From: Streptomyces luomodiensis | Lineage (GTDB): Bacteria; Actinomycetota; Actinomycetes; Streptomycetales; Streptomycetaceae | NCBI RefSeq assembly: GCF_031679605.1 | Contig: NZ_CP117522.1 | Span: 186,001 to 250,000, forward strand | DNA: 64,000 nucleotides | Direction of reading: 5' to 3' | Notes under the pieces: model-generated | What the model was told of the DNA's origin: nothing | The model's input: the letters and a program-made list of their open reading frames with translations, nothing else | The model's database searches: none | Made by a program: the position numbers and the translations under genes | Part shown: one piece after another, positions 7,562 through 16,030 of the stretch | How positions within the stretch are numbered: the stretch's first letter is position 1 | Layout: every line of letters begins with the position of its first letter

Positions 7562-8834
7562 GATTTTCCTCCACTGGGGTGAGGTGTGTTGACGGTCTGC
7601 TGAAGGTGTCGGGTGTGCTGGTTGATTCGGTGCGTCGGCCGAGGGCGAGGCCCACGAGCGCGGTGGATATGACGAGAGCGGCGAGCATGGTGCTGGAGGC
7701 GCGTGTCCCGACGGCCTGGTCGGCGAAGCCGAGCAGCAGGACCGGGACGACGAGCCCGGAGTAGAGGAACAAGAAGTAGGTTGCGTTGAGCTCGGCTCGA
7801 TTGCCGGGATCGCACAGTGCGTCGGTAACGCTCAGACCGTGTCGCAACAGCGTTCCGACTGCCGCGCCGGCGAAGACAGTGCCGACGATGAATAGCGGCG
7901 CGGAGTGGGTCCACAGCGCGGCCTCTATGACGATCATCCCCACGGCCAGGAGGGCCGTCCCGATGTCGCGTCGCAAAAGGGCCGCAGGCGTGACGGTCTG
8001 CGCCAGCAGCGCGCTGATGAACAGCGTGCCGACGCCCACGCCGATGACGGCGAAGTTCGATACGCCCAGGTCGTCGCGCAGGAACGCAGGAGCCAGCGAG
8101 GAGAAGAACCCGTTGACGCCCGAGGAGGCCGCGACGAGCACGCCGCTGGCGACGAACGACCGCACCCGGCTTGCTCCGTCGGGAAGGACCGGGCGGCGGA
8201 TACGAGGCTGCCAGCGCGCTGTTCGGTCTGCGGTCTCCTCTGCGGTCTCGGGGATGACCAGCCAGGAGACGCCGGCGACGGCGCACGCCGCCAGGTAGCA
8301 CCAGAACACGGTGTGAGTCGGTGCCGTGACCCATTGTGCCAGGACGCCCGCGGTGACGACGCCGAGACTGAGGCCGCCGATGTTGGCAGCGGTGCTCAGC
8401 ACGGCTGCCGCCCTGCGCCCGCGCACGAGTTCCCCGATCGCCGACGTTGCCGTCGCGGTGATGAGCCCGGTCGCCACGCCGCTCAGCACACGCGAGATCA
8501 GCAGGACCGTGAGGCCGTCTGCCAGCGCAAATCCCAGAGCGCTCAGCGCCGTGAGGGCGAGCGACAGCGCGAGAACGGGACGGCGGCCAATGGCGTCGGA
8601 CAGGGAACCGGCCACGAGCAGGGTGCCGACGACTCCGACGACGTAGGCGATGAACACGACAACGGTGATGAGCGGTCCGAAGCCGAATTGCGTGGCCCAC
8701 AGCACGTACAGCGGGATCGTCAGTGTTCCGCCCGCCATGACAACGGTGTAGGCGAACGCGACGGCGCCGACCGCGAGCACGCGGTGCGTATGTCGCCGCG
8801 CCGTGAGGTCTGCGGGGTATCCGGCCTTGATCAT
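7554..8834 (-). CDS. MFS transporter (drug efflux type)
   Basis: Membrane protein of 426 residues with about 12 TM segments and the MFS motif A-G-S-L-S-D-A-I-G-R-R-P between TM2 and TM3. Family relatives export drugs or small hydrophobic compounds. It begins 20 bases from a TetR-type palindrome (8855-8870) and is divergent from the TetR gene, the classic arrangement for an efflux pump repressed by its neighbour. The coupled downstream hydrolase suggests that both act on the same compound. The start is the ATG at 8834. Confidence 0.85.
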   Translation of the reverse strand: MIKAGYPADLTARRHTHRVLAVGAVAFAYTVVMAGGTLTIPLYVLWATQFGFGPLITVVVFIAYVVGVVGTLLVAGSLSDAIGRRPVLALSLALTALSALGFALADGLTVLLISRVLSGVATGLITATATSAIGELVRGRRAAAVLSTAANIGGLSLGVVTAGVLAQWVTAPTHTVFWCYLAACAVAGVSWLVIPETAEETADRTARWQPRIRRPVLPDGASRVRSFVASGVLVAASSGVNGFFSSLAPAFLRDDLGVSNFAVIGVGVGTLFISALLAQTVTPAALLRRDIGTALLAVGMIVIEAALWTHSAPLFIVGTVFAGAAVGTLLRHGLSVTDALCDPGNRAELNATYFLFLYSGLVVPVLLLGFADQAVGTRASSTMLAALVISTALVGLALGRRTESTSTPDTFSRPSTHLTPVEENHE

Positions 8835-8854
8835 GCCTTCACCCTACCTCATCT

Positions 8855-8870
8855 TGAACTGTTTAGTTCA
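8855..8870. promoter_or_regulatory. TetR-type operator palindrome
   Basis: TGAACTGTTTAGTTCA: perfect 6-bp arms around GTTT, extended imperfectly by ATCT and TGAT outside. It sits between the divergent MFS start (8834) and TetR start (8921), in an AT-richer patch, which is the expected place for an autoregulatory TetR operator. Confidence 0.75.
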
Positions 8871-8920
8871 TGATGGATGATGGTCTCCACCAAGAAGGCA
8901 GAGCAGGAGGGAGGGGCGGC

Positions 8921-9511
8921 ATGGCAGGCAAGAAGCAGTTCGACATCGCCACGGCGCTCGATGCCGCGATGATCCAGTTCTGGCGGGACGGCTACGCGGA
9001 CACGTCGCTGGACGACCTGTCCCGGGCGACCGGACTCAACCGCAGCTCCATCTACTCCTCCCTCGGCGACAAGGACACGCTCTTCATGCGCTGCCTGGAG
9101 CGCTACGCCACGCGTTACGGAGACAAGTACGACGCCGCGTTGTCCTGCGCCGCCGACCGGCCCCTGGCAGCCGCGCGGGCGTTCTTCGACATCACCCTGG
9201 AACGCATCGCGGACCCCGGTCTGCCCGACGGATGCCTGGTGGCCCAAACGGTCATGGCGATCCCAGCGCTGAGCGCCAGCGTCGCGGCGCGTGCACGGGA
9301 GGCGATCGGCTTCCAGCACACCCGGCTACGCGCCGCGCTGAAGGCCGGCCGACTGCCCGACGAGACGGCCGAGTCCTTCGCGACCCACCTTGCGGCCGTG
9401 AACCAGTCCCTCGCCGTCATGAGCAGAGCCGGAACGAGCACGGAGCAGCTGCGCGCCATCGTCGACGTGACCCTCGACGCACTTGCGCAGACTCTCGGCG
9501 CGAGCGACTGA
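8921..9511 (+). CDS. TetR-family transcriptional regulator
   Basis: Repressor of 196 residues. The N-terminal HTH covers about residues 8-55, with the recognition region G-Y-A-D-T-S-L-D-D-L and T-G-L-N-R-S-S-I-Y-S-S-L-G-D-K-D. The C-terminal domain is of the AefR/YxaF-like kind (G-C-L-V motif near residue 105, usual in this subgroup). The ATG at 8921 follows a purine-rich GGAGGGAGGGG site; an upstream ATG at 8870 would lie on the operator. It likely represses itself and the divergent MFS-hydrolase operon through the palindrome at 8855-8870. Confidence 0.88.
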   Translation: MAGKKQFDIATALDAAMIQFWRDGYADTSLDDLSRATGLNRSSIYSSLGDKDTLFMRCLERYATRYGDKYDAALSCAADRPLAAARAFFDITLERIADPGLPDGCLVAQTVMAIPALSASVAARAREAIGFQHTRLRAALKAGRLPDETAESFATHLAAVNQSLAVMSRAGTSTEQLRAIVDVTLDALAQTLGASD

Positions 9512-9583
9512 GATGTGTCCGGCACAGCGGACTCCGCCGTCTGCCTGAGCAGAACCCGCCATGCGTCAGGGTGCGCGTCAGAA

Positions 9584-9617
9584 CCCCGGTGTTTGCCCGG
9601 CTCGTCCCAGCTTCAGT
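9584..9617. repeat. right copy of the 34-bp inverted repeat (partner at 6466-6499)
   Basis: Matches the reverse complement of 6466-6499 at 32 of 34 positions, with substitutions at the 20th and 27th bases. It begins 72 bases after the TetR stop, so the pair brackets the three-gene module symmetrically. Confidence 0.7.
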
Positions 9618-9652
9618 TGTTGGTTGACGTCGGTGGTGGGCCCTGGAAGCAG

Positions 9653-9718
9653 ACGAACACGGCCCCTGTGGATCATGGCGTCCTCCACCCTTCAAGATCG
9701 GAAGGTGGCCGTGTTCGT
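9653..9718. repeat. 66-base inverted repeat, possible structured RNA or element end
   Basis: ACGAACACGGCC (9653-9664) is perfectly complementary to GGCCGTGTTCGT (9707-9718). A second pairing, CCACC with GGTGG, lies inside. There is no gene on either side that it clearly terminates. It lies close to the right 34-bp repeat and may belong to the same element. Confidence 0.5.
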
Positions 9719-9793
9719 TCCGCCACCCATCCCCCATCGCCGCTCCGGTTCGCCCGCGCCCCATCAGGAGCGTGAACAGCGCCGGGCCCACCG

Positions 9794-9969
9794 GGCTCCC
9801 CGGCCATCGAGGAAACGGTGCGCACCACGCTGCGGCATGGGCTGTTCGGCCGGCAGGTCAGCGATTGCGCCGTCACGTCCTGACCCGTACCGGCTTCGCC
9901 CGTTCGGTCAGCGCGGCCGATGACTTCCGCCTGACCACGCCGCTGTTGCCGCTGGAGCGATCAGGGTTC
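9794..9969 (+). pseudogene. ribosomal-protection (TetM/OtrA-like) GTPase remnant
   Basis: Two overlapping frames carry pieces of the EF-G-like domain IV of tetracycline ribosomal-protection proteins. 9794-9880 reads E-E-T-V-R-T-T-L-R-H-G-L-F-G-R-Q-V-S-D-C-A-V-T and then stops. A +1-shifted frame continues with T-G-F-A-R-S-V-S-A-A-D-D-F-R-L-T-T-P-L, matching the family's S-G-Y...A-A-D-F-R-x-L-T-P-L segment. No GTPase domain is present. The remainder of 9720-10190 is unrecognisable. Confidence 0.55.
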
Positions 9970-10190
9970 ATCGCGTTGATCACGGCCCGGCGCGCGTCGT
10001 GGATGTCTGATGTCTGTCCCGCTGCCGCTCGCCGTCGTCGTGAGTGCCTCGGCCTTCCTCGACGCCGACGGCCGGAACGCTGCCCGCGGCCAGGGCCCAG
10101 AGCTCCGGGGGCCGCTCCGGCACGGAGATCGTCCGTACGACGGAACGCTGGTCCACCCCCCTCACGGACCTGCTCGTCGGGGCGGGCCCG

Positions 10191-11204
10191 TCAGGCGCTG
10201 CCGCGGGTGACCAGGTGGGTGGGCAGGATCAGCGGGGTGGGGTCCTGTCCGCTGATGAGTGCGACGAGCATGCGCGCCGTCTCCCGGCCGAGAGCGGCTA
10301 TGGGCTGATGGACGGTGGTGAGGGGCGGATCGGCGATCTGGGCGACGGCCAGGTCGTCGAAGCCGACCACTGCGACGTCGGCGGGGACCAGTCGGCCGGC
10401 CTCGCGCAATGCGCGCAGCGCTCCCGCGCCCATGTTGTCGTTGGCGGCGAACACCCCGTCCACGTCGGGGTGGTTCACCAGCAGCGCGGCCATGGCGGCG
10501 GCTCCGCTGGGCTCGGTGAAATCCCCCTCCTGCGGCGGGAACGGACCGAGGCCGGCTGCCAGCATGGCGTCCCGGTAGCCTCGGTACCGGGCGCGTCCGG
10601 CCTCGGTGTCCAGACGCCCGCAGATCGCGGCTACGCGAGTCCGGCCGCGCGAGACCAGGTACTCGGTCGCCTCGCGCGCTCCACCGACGTTGTCGACGTC
10701 CACGTACCACCGGGGAACCGTGCCGACCGGGCGTCCGCCGAACACTACGGGCGTCTCCGCCTCCTCGGCCATCCGGCCCAGCGGATCGTCCTCACGCAGC
10801 GCCATCAGCATGACGCCGTCGGCGCCCTTGGAGCGAAGGAGCCCCTCCACCCGCTTGCGGCTCCGGTCGGAAGCTGCCAGGCACAGCATCAGATGCAGGT
10901 CGGCCTCCTCCAGAGCGGCCGACGCTCCTACGATCACCTGGGCGAAGAACGGATCCGCGAAGATCGACGGATCCTCTCCCGAGACGACCAGGGCGGCCGC
11001 TCCGGTCTGACGGGTGGCCAGAGCACGGGCGGTCGGATTGGGTACGTAGCCGAGTTGCCGGACGGCCCGCTCGACCGCCTCCCGTTTGGCGCGGCTGACG
11101 TGCGGTGCGTTGTTGATCGCGCGGGAGGCCACGGAGCGCGAGACGCCGGCGAGTTCGGTCACCTCGTCGAGCGTCGGCTGCCGACGCGGCGCGTCTTCCG
11201 CCAT
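10191..11204 (-). CDS. LacI-family repressor, CebR-like
   Basis: Sugar-responsive repressor of 337 residues. The N-terminal LacI HTH (residues about 10-55) contains T-L-D-E-V-T-E-L-A-G-V-S and S-V-A-S-R-A-I-N-N, followed by the hinge P-N-P-T-A-R-A-L-A and a periplasmic-binding-protein-like ligand domain ending in a T-T-V-H-Q-P segment. Its divergent promoter and the neighbouring cellulase promoter contain three copies of the TGGGAGCGCTCCCA-type box bound by Streptomyces CebR, the cellobiose/cello-oligosaccharide repressor. It probably represses itself and the GH6 gene. The ATG at 11204 has a GAAGGGGG ribosome site. Confidence 0.85.
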   Translation of the reverse strand: MAEDAPRRQPTLDEVTELAGVSRSVASRAINNAPHVSRAKREAVERAVRQLGYVPNPTARALATRQTGAAALVVSGEDPSIFADPFFAQVIVGASAALEEADLHLMLCLAASDRSRKRVEGLLRSKGADGVMLMALREDDPLGRMAEEAETPVVFGGRPVGTVPRWYVDVDNVGGAREATEYLVSRGRTRVAAICGRLDTEAGRARYRGYRDAMLAAGLGPFPPQEGDFTEPSGAAAMAALLVNHPDVDGVFAANDNMGAGALRALREAGRLVPADVAVVGFDDLAVAQIADPPLTTVHQPIAALGRETARMLVALISGQDPTPLILPTHLVTRGSA

Positions 11205-11320
11205 GAGTCATGCCCCCTTCCCCTCGATCGGACGGGAAGCGTCTCTCCCCGGCTCATGCCCCTGCCACCCGCCCGGTGGGCGACGGAGGACGGGCATGGA
11301 GCCCTCAGGGACCGGGAGAT

Positions 11321-11334
11321 TGGGAGCGCTTCCA
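11321..11334. promoter_or_regulatory. CebR-type operator (regulator-proximal)
   Basis: TGGGAGCGCTTCCA, one mismatch from the perfect 14-bp CebR palindrome, 117 bases upstream of the LacI-family start. Probably mediates autoregulation. Confidence 0.75.
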
Positions 11335-11453
11335 GTTATGGGACTGTAGAGCCTTGCCCTCGCCCTGTGAAGGGCGAGTTGTACGTCGGCCCTTGACAGC
11401 TTGACCAGCTCGCAACACGATACCGACCACACCCCAAGTGCTCTCAGCGCTTT

Positions 11454-11467
11454 TGGAAGCGCTCCCA
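11454..11467. promoter_or_regulatory. CebR-type operator
   Basis: TGGAAGCGCTCCCA, one mismatch from the consensus palindrome. It is separated by one base from the perfect copy at 11469-11482, forming a tandem operator upstream of the GH6 cellulase. Confidence 0.8.
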
Positions 11468-11468
11468 A

Positions 11469-11482
11469 TGGGAGCGCTCCCA
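11469..11482. promoter_or_regulatory. CebR-type operator, perfect copy
   Basis: TGGGAGCGCTCCCA, the exact 14-bp palindrome known for CebR in Streptomyces cellulase and cellobiose-uptake promoters. It lies about 150 bases upstream of the GH6 start. Confidence 0.85.
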
Positions 11483-11632
11483 ACTGCGCTGCCGACCTTC
11501 GGCCCTGTCCGTCCCGGCCGGAGAGTCGTCGCGGCACAAGGGGGGCGTCGTACCACCGCACTTCCTCAGCGCGTCGCTCGCTCGTGACCGAGAGCGTGCG
11601 ACACATCCCTGTCAGGAAACCGAGGTACAGCC

Positions 11633-12598
11633 ATGCGCCACAGACTCCGCGCCCTGATGGCAGCGCTCTTCGCCCTGCCGCTGGCGCTCGCCATCGCACC
11701 GTCCGCCCACGCGGCCGACCCGACCACCATGACCAACGGGTTCTATGTGGACCCTGACTCCAGCGCGAAGAGATGGGTCGCCGCCAACCCCGCCGACGGC
11801 CGGGCATCCGCGATCAATGCCTCCATCGCCAATACCCCGATGGCCCGCTGGTTCGGCTCCTGGAGCGGCACCATCGGCACCGCGACCGGCGCCTACGTGG
11901 GCGCCGCCGACCAGGGGGACAAACTGCCCATCCTCGTCGCCTACAACATATACAACCGCGACTACTGCGGCGGGCACTCCGCGGGCGGGGCCGCTTCGCC
12001 GTCCGCCTACGCGACCTGGATCGCCCAGTTCGCCGGCGGGATCGCCAATCGCCCGGCTGTCGTCATCCTCGAACCGGACTCTCTCGGGGACTACGGTTGC
12101 ATGACCCAGGCTCAGATCGACGAACGCGAGGGCATGCTCACCGGCGCCCTCACCCAGTTCAGCCGCCAGGCCCCCAACACCTGGGTCTACCTCGACGCCG
12201 GCAACCCGGGCTGGACGGACGCGGCGACCATGGCCCGGCGCCTCCACGAAGCCGGCCTCCGGCAGGCCCACGGCTTCTCCCTCAACGTCTCCAACTACTT
12301 CACCACGAACGAGAACACCGCCTACGGCAACGCCGTCAACAGTGAACTCAACGCCCGCTACGGTTACACCAAGCCGTTCGTCGTGGACACCAGCCGCAAC
12401 GGCAACGGCTCCAACGGCGAGTGGTGCAACCCCTCAGGCCGCCGTATCGGCACCCCCACCCAGCGGGGCGGAGGCGCCGAGATGCTCTTGTGGGTCAAGA
12501 CGCCGGGCGAGTCCGACGGCAACTGCGGTGTCGGAGCCGGCTCCTCGGCCGGGCAGTTCCTCCCCGAGGTCGCCTACAAGATGGTCTACGGCTACTGA
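11633..12598 (+). CDS. secreted GH6 endoglucanase
   Basis: Cellulase of 321 residues hydrolysing beta-1,4-glucan with inversion. A Sec signal peptide ends about A-H-A/A-D-P (residue 27). The catalytic domain fills the rest: V-A-Y-N-I-Y-N-R-D (Asp110 is the candidate acid) and V-V-I-L-E-P-D-S-L (Asp149) are the GH6 signatures. No carbohydrate-binding module or linker follows, which is short for a Streptomyces cellulase; many carry a CBM2. The promoter has a tandem CebR operator, so induction by cello-oligosaccharides is expected. Confidence 0.93.
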   Translation: MRHRLRALMAALFALPLALAIAPSAHAADPTTMTNGFYVDPDSSAKRWVAANPADGRASAINASIANTPMARWFGSWSGTIGTATGAYVGAADQGDKLPILVAYNIYNRDYCGGHSAGGAASPSAYATWIAQFAGGIANRPAVVILEPDSLGDYGCMTQAQIDEREGMLTGALTQFSRQAPNTWVYLDAGNPGWTDAATMARRLHEAGLRQAHGFSLNVSNYFTTNENTAYGNAVNSELNARYGYTKPFVVDTSRNGNGSNGEWCNPSGRRIGTPTQRGGGAEMLLWVKTPGESDGNCGVGAGSSAGQFLPEVAYKMVYGY

Positions 12599-12751
12599 TC
12601 CAAGACTCCCGTGGCCTGGCCTGGCCTGGCCTGGTTCATCGCTGCCCCGCGACCGGGCCGCGGGCACCGTCCGCCACACCCCGGCCACGAAGTTCTCCGC
12701 TTCTCTGACGGGGCCGGCCGGAACCGCCTACTCAAGAATCCAGAGGTCCCC

Positions 12752-13774
12752 ATGCGTGGAGGAAGTTTCAACCGCAAACGTCTGTCTGTGATGCTCGGCG
12801 CCTCGGTTGCTGCCCTGGCCTCGTTGGCGGCCACACTTGTCGCCAACCCTGCTCAGGCGGCCACCAGCGCGTGTTCTCTCCCGTCGACGTACCGGTGGAC
12901 GTCGACGGGTGTGTTGGCGCAGCCGGCGAACGGGTGGGTCTCGCTCAAGGACTTCACCAACGTGGTGTACAACGGCAAGCACCTGGTCTACGCGTCGAAC
13001 GTGTCGGGTTCGTCTTACGGCTCGATGAGGTTCAGTCCCTTCACGAACTGGTCGGACATGGCGTCGGCCGGTCAGACCGGGATGAGCCAGGCCGCGGTGG
13101 CGCCCACGCTGTTCTACTTCGCGCCTAAGAACATCTGGGTGCTTGCGTACCAGTGGGGTGCGTGGCCCTTCATCTACCGCACGTCGAGCGACCCCACCAA
13201 CCCCAACGGCTGGTCCTCGCCGCAGCCGCTGTTCACCGGTAGCATCTCCGGCTCCGGCACCGGCCCGATCGACCAGACCCTGATCGGTGACGGCCAGAAC
13301 ATGTACCTGTTCTTCGCCGGTGACAACGGCAAGATCTACCGAGCGAGCATGCCGATCGGGAACTTCCCGGGCAGCTTCGGCTCGTCGTACACGACGGTCA
13401 TGAGCGACTCGACGAACAACTTGTTCGAGGGGGTGCAGGTCTACAAGGTTCAGGACCAGAACCAGTACCTCATGATCGTTGAGGCGATCGGTGCGAACGG
13501 GCGCTACTTCCGCTCGTTCACCGCCTCCAGCCTGAGCGGTTCGTGGACCCCGCAGGCCACCAGCGAAAGCAACCCCTTCGCGGGCAAGGCCAACAGCGGT
13601 GCCACCTGGACCAACGACATCAGCCACGGTGACCTGGTCCGCAACAACCCCGACCAGACCATGACCATCGACCCCTGTAACCTGCAGTTCCTCTACCAGG
13701 GTAAGTCCCCCTCCGCGGGCGGCCCCTACGACCAACTGCCCTGGCGGCCGGGTGTCCTTACCCTGCAGCGCTGA
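12752..13774 (+). CDS. secreted GH62 alpha-L-arabinofuranosidase
   Basis: Arabinoxylan-debranching enzyme of 340 residues. A twin-Arg-free Sec-type signal ends near A-N-P-A-Q-A/A-T-S (residue 36). The catalytic five-bladed propeller contains family-typical segments [26 protein letters not shown] and the C-terminal [10 protein letters not shown]...L-P-W-R-P-G-V-L-T. No CBM is present. The ATG at 12752 begins the signal peptide. It is 153 bases after the GH6 gene with a short (TGGCC)n repeat between (12613-12634), so it probably has its own promoter. Confidence 0.93.
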   Translation: MRGGSFNRKRLSVMLGASVAALASLAATLVANPAQAATSACSLPSTYRWTSTGVLAQPANGWVSLKDFTNVVYNGKHLVYASNVSGSSYGSMRFSPFTNWSDMASAGQTGMSQAAVAPTLFYFAPKNIWVLAYQWGAWPFIYRTSSDPTNPNGWSSPQPLFTGSISGSGTGPIDQTLIGDGQNMYLFFAGDNGKIYRASMPIGNFPGSFGSSYTTVMSDSTNNLFEGVQVYKVQDQNQYLMIVEAIGANGRYFRSFTASSLSGSWTPQATSESNPFAGKANSGATWTNDISHGDLVRNNPDQTMTIDPCNLQFLYQGKSPSAGGPYDQLPWRPGVLTLQR

Positions 13775-13821
13775 CCCCGCGCTTTCCTCGGGCGGGCTGT
13801 CCGAGGCTTGATCACCGACCC

Positions 13822-13894
13822 GAGAAGTGCTTCTGACCCGCAACGACAGGGTTTGTCGAGAGTCCTGGTGGTTGCGAGGAAAGAAGCACTTCTC
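13822..13894. repeat. 73-bp element with 13-bp perfect terminal inverted repeats (MITE-like or terminator)
   Basis: GAGAAGTGCTTCT (13822-13834) is exactly complementary to AGAAGCACTTCTC (13882-13894). The similarity continues inward imperfectly (CGCAAC and GTTGCG arms), so almost the whole 73 bases pair. It may terminate the GH62 transcript, which ends 48 bases upstream. The long near-complete palindrome also looks like a miniature inverted-repeat element. No clear target duplication is visible. Confidence 0.6.
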
Positions 13895-14238
13895 AGGTGA
13901 CCGAGCGTATCGGGTCATACCCACGTGTCCGGGTTGAGGGGGACGGCCGTGGGGTGGTGATCGATCGTGTCCGGGCCGAGCAGACGGACACCGTCGACCT
14001 CACCACCGCGGGCGATCGCCGGCAGCACACGTGCGACGGAGCGAGCATTGCCGTGCACGTTCACCGCGCCCATGTCCGCGCGGCGCCAGCCCGGTGTGCG
14101 GGCATCGTCCGCCTCTGCGGAGGGCCCGCTCGCGGCCCTGCCGCCCAGGTGGTCCGCTCCCCGACCGCTCCCCGAGCGTCGGCGTGGTGGCACTGCAAGA
14201 ACATGCCCACTGCTCCGTCAATTCCCCGAGGGTCTCCC

Positions 14239-14620
14239 ATGTCTTCCTCTTCCCCGCCGCTCAGCCGGCGCCGACTGCCGGCGGCGGCCGGCGCGGCCAC
14301 GGCCTTCGGCCTGCTGCGGTTCGCCCCCGAGGCCGCCGCGACCGACGGCCCAGGAAGCCACACCGCGAGCTGGTCCTCCGTGGACCAGCGCCCGCCGGCC
14401 CCGGGCCTGGCTCCAGGACGCCGCATTCGGCATCCACTCCCCTGGGGCGTCTTCAGCGTTCCCGCGTTCGGACAACCGGTCTCCCAGGGCGGCACGTAGG
14501 ATCCGGACGCCTGGGCGCAGTTGTTCAAGGCCGCGGGCGCCAGGTTCGCCGGGCCGGTCGCCGATGCACCACGATGGCTTCTCCACGGGGAACTGCCGCT
14601 CCACCCTATGGAACGCGGTT
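14239..14620 (+). pseudogene. GH29 alpha-L-fucosidase pseudogene
   Basis: Begins with a Tat-like signal (S-R-R-R-L-P-A-A-A-G...A-A-A-T-D-G) followed by S-W-S-S-V-D-Q and W-G-V-F-S-V-P-A-F-G, the N-terminal hallmark of GH29 enzymes. It then stops at TAG 14497. Just after, the same frame reads D-P-D-A-W-A-Q-L-F-K-A-A-G-A-R-F-A-G-P-V, a GH29 segment that should lie far downstream, and a shifted frame continues M-H-H-D-G-F-S (from 14564). A compensated frameshift also affects the W-L-Q-D-A-A-F-G-I-H segment near 14410. The gene thus has an internal deletion, a stop and frameshifts, and no catalytic core. Confidence 0.8.
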
Positions 14621-14625
14621 TAGCA

Positions 14626-15060
14626 CGGACCCGTCCCCGTCGGACCCGACACTCCGCGTCCTCCATGCCCAGCAGGCCCGACGGCACGCCCTGTTCTGCC
14701 ATGCCGCTCGGACCGCGCGTCCCTCCCCGCCCAGACGCCGTGCAGCAGACCGATCGCCAGTCCCTGCTGCCACAGACCCCGGCGCCATCCGGCTGGGCCC
14801 GCGGACGGCCGCCATCGAGGGCACCAGTGTGTGCCCGCCCGACAACGGCTGCTCCACAGCGGGCTGACGGAGTTCCTGTGCCGGTCCGGGACCCGGCACA
14901 TCCCGCTGAGCACGAGACGGCTCCCGGACGGTTCGGCCAGCGGCCGTTCCTCCGCACGACGTCGATCGACGCCTCGAAGCGTGAGGAACGGCCGCCCGGC
15001 GGTCTCAGGAAGGACGTGAAATCATCGGGTCAGGCCGACTGCCGAGCTTGCGCAACAGGC
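14626..15060. other. no recognisable gene
   Basis: About 430 bases between the fucosidase remnant and the CE1 esterase. I see no protein that I recognise on either strand and no clear repeat; it is probably further decayed sequence. Confidence 0.5.
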
Positions 15061-15990
15061 TCAGAGGCCGAAGAACTGCACGGCTGCCGCGGCCATGCCA
15101 CCCATCGGCAGCTGGTGCCCGGCCCCGGAGACGCTGATGGCTTCCAGCTGCACGGTGCCGTCGGCCCCGGCGAAGCGCTGCCGCGTCCAGCTCGGCTGCG
15201 GCTGGTCCGTCGAGGTCGGCGTCTGGCTCAGCCCGAAGACGTCCGTCCACTGCTTGGTCTCTTCCTGCAGGAGCTGGAACGGCACGAGTGTGTCGTTGGT
15301 GCCGTGCCAAAGCTGCACGCGAGGACGGGTGCCGGAGTAGCCCGGGTACGCCTGCCGGACCAGGTTGCCCCATTCCTGTGCCGTCTTGTGCATGGCCCCG
15401 CCCACGCACTTGCTCGTCCACGGCGGGAAGTCGGCCTCGTTCGCGAAGCAACCGAAGGGGACGCCCATGAACGCCGAGCCGGCCTTGAAGACGTCCGGGT
15501 AGTCGGCCAGCAGCGCGGTGGTCTCCATGCCGCCGGACGAGCTGCCGGTGACGAAGACCCGCTGCGGGTCGCCGTTGTAGTGCTGTTCCACATAAGACAC
15601 CATCGAGATGATGGATACCGGGTCGCTGCCGCCGTTGTGGCGTTTGGAGGCATCGGACCACACGTCGAAGCAGTTGCTCATCGCCGTCTGCTTCGTGGCG
15701 GTCGGGTAGACAACGACGAAGCCGCGCTGGTCGGCCAGCGACGCGAACTCGCTGCTCTGGTAGAACCCCGGCCCCGAGCCGCCACAGCCGTGCATGGCGA
15801 CCACGATCGCCGGCTTGGCCGGGTGGGAGTCCGGCACGTACACGTGCATGCGCAGGTTGCCCGGGTTGCTGCCGAAACTGGTCACCTCCACGAGGGAAGC
15901 CGCCGTTGCCGGCGGCGCGAAAACGAGACCAGGGACGAGGAGTGCCAAGGCGCCGGCGACAGCCGCCAGCACGGTTCTGATTGCGGTCAT
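15061..15990 (-). CDS. secreted CE1-type esterase (PHB depolymerase/acetylxylan or feruloyl esterase family)
   Basis: Serine esterase of 309 residues. The signal peptide ends about A-T-A-A-S (residue 31). The alpha/beta core shows the oxyanion segment M-H-G-C-G-G-S-G, nucleophile elbow T-G-S-S-S-G-G (Ser151), an Asp in H-G-T-N-D-T-L-V-P and a His in G-A-G-H-Q-L-P. The LpqC/PHB-depolymerase-like family includes acetylxylan and feruloyl esterases, and the surrounding xylan and arabinan enzymes favour that role. No binding module is seen. The ATG at 15990 has an AGGAGGTGG ribosome site. Confidence 0.85.
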   Translation of the reverse strand: MTAIRTVLAAVAGALALLVPGLVFAPPATAASLVEVTSFGSNPGNLRMHVYVPDSHPAKPAIVVAMHGCGGSGPGFYQSSEFASLADQRGFVVVYPTATKQTAMSNCFDVWSDASKRHNGGSDPVSIISMVSYVEQHYNGDPQRVFVTGSSSGGMETTALLADYPDVFKAGSAFMGVPFGCFANEADFPPWTSKCVGGAMHKTAQEWGNLVRQAYPGYSGTRPRVQLWHGTNDTLVPFQLLQEETKQWTDVFGLSQTPTSTDQPQPSWTRQRFAGADGTVQLEAISVSGAGHQLPMGGMAAAAVQFFGL

Positions 15991-16030
15991 GGTGCGACCA
16001 CCTCCTAGTGATCACGAGATTCGCTCATAA

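Noticed and set aside
12613..12634. (TGGCC)n short tandem repeat between the GH6 and GH62 genes
   Set aside because: Only about four units; looks like simple slippage rather than a functional repeat.
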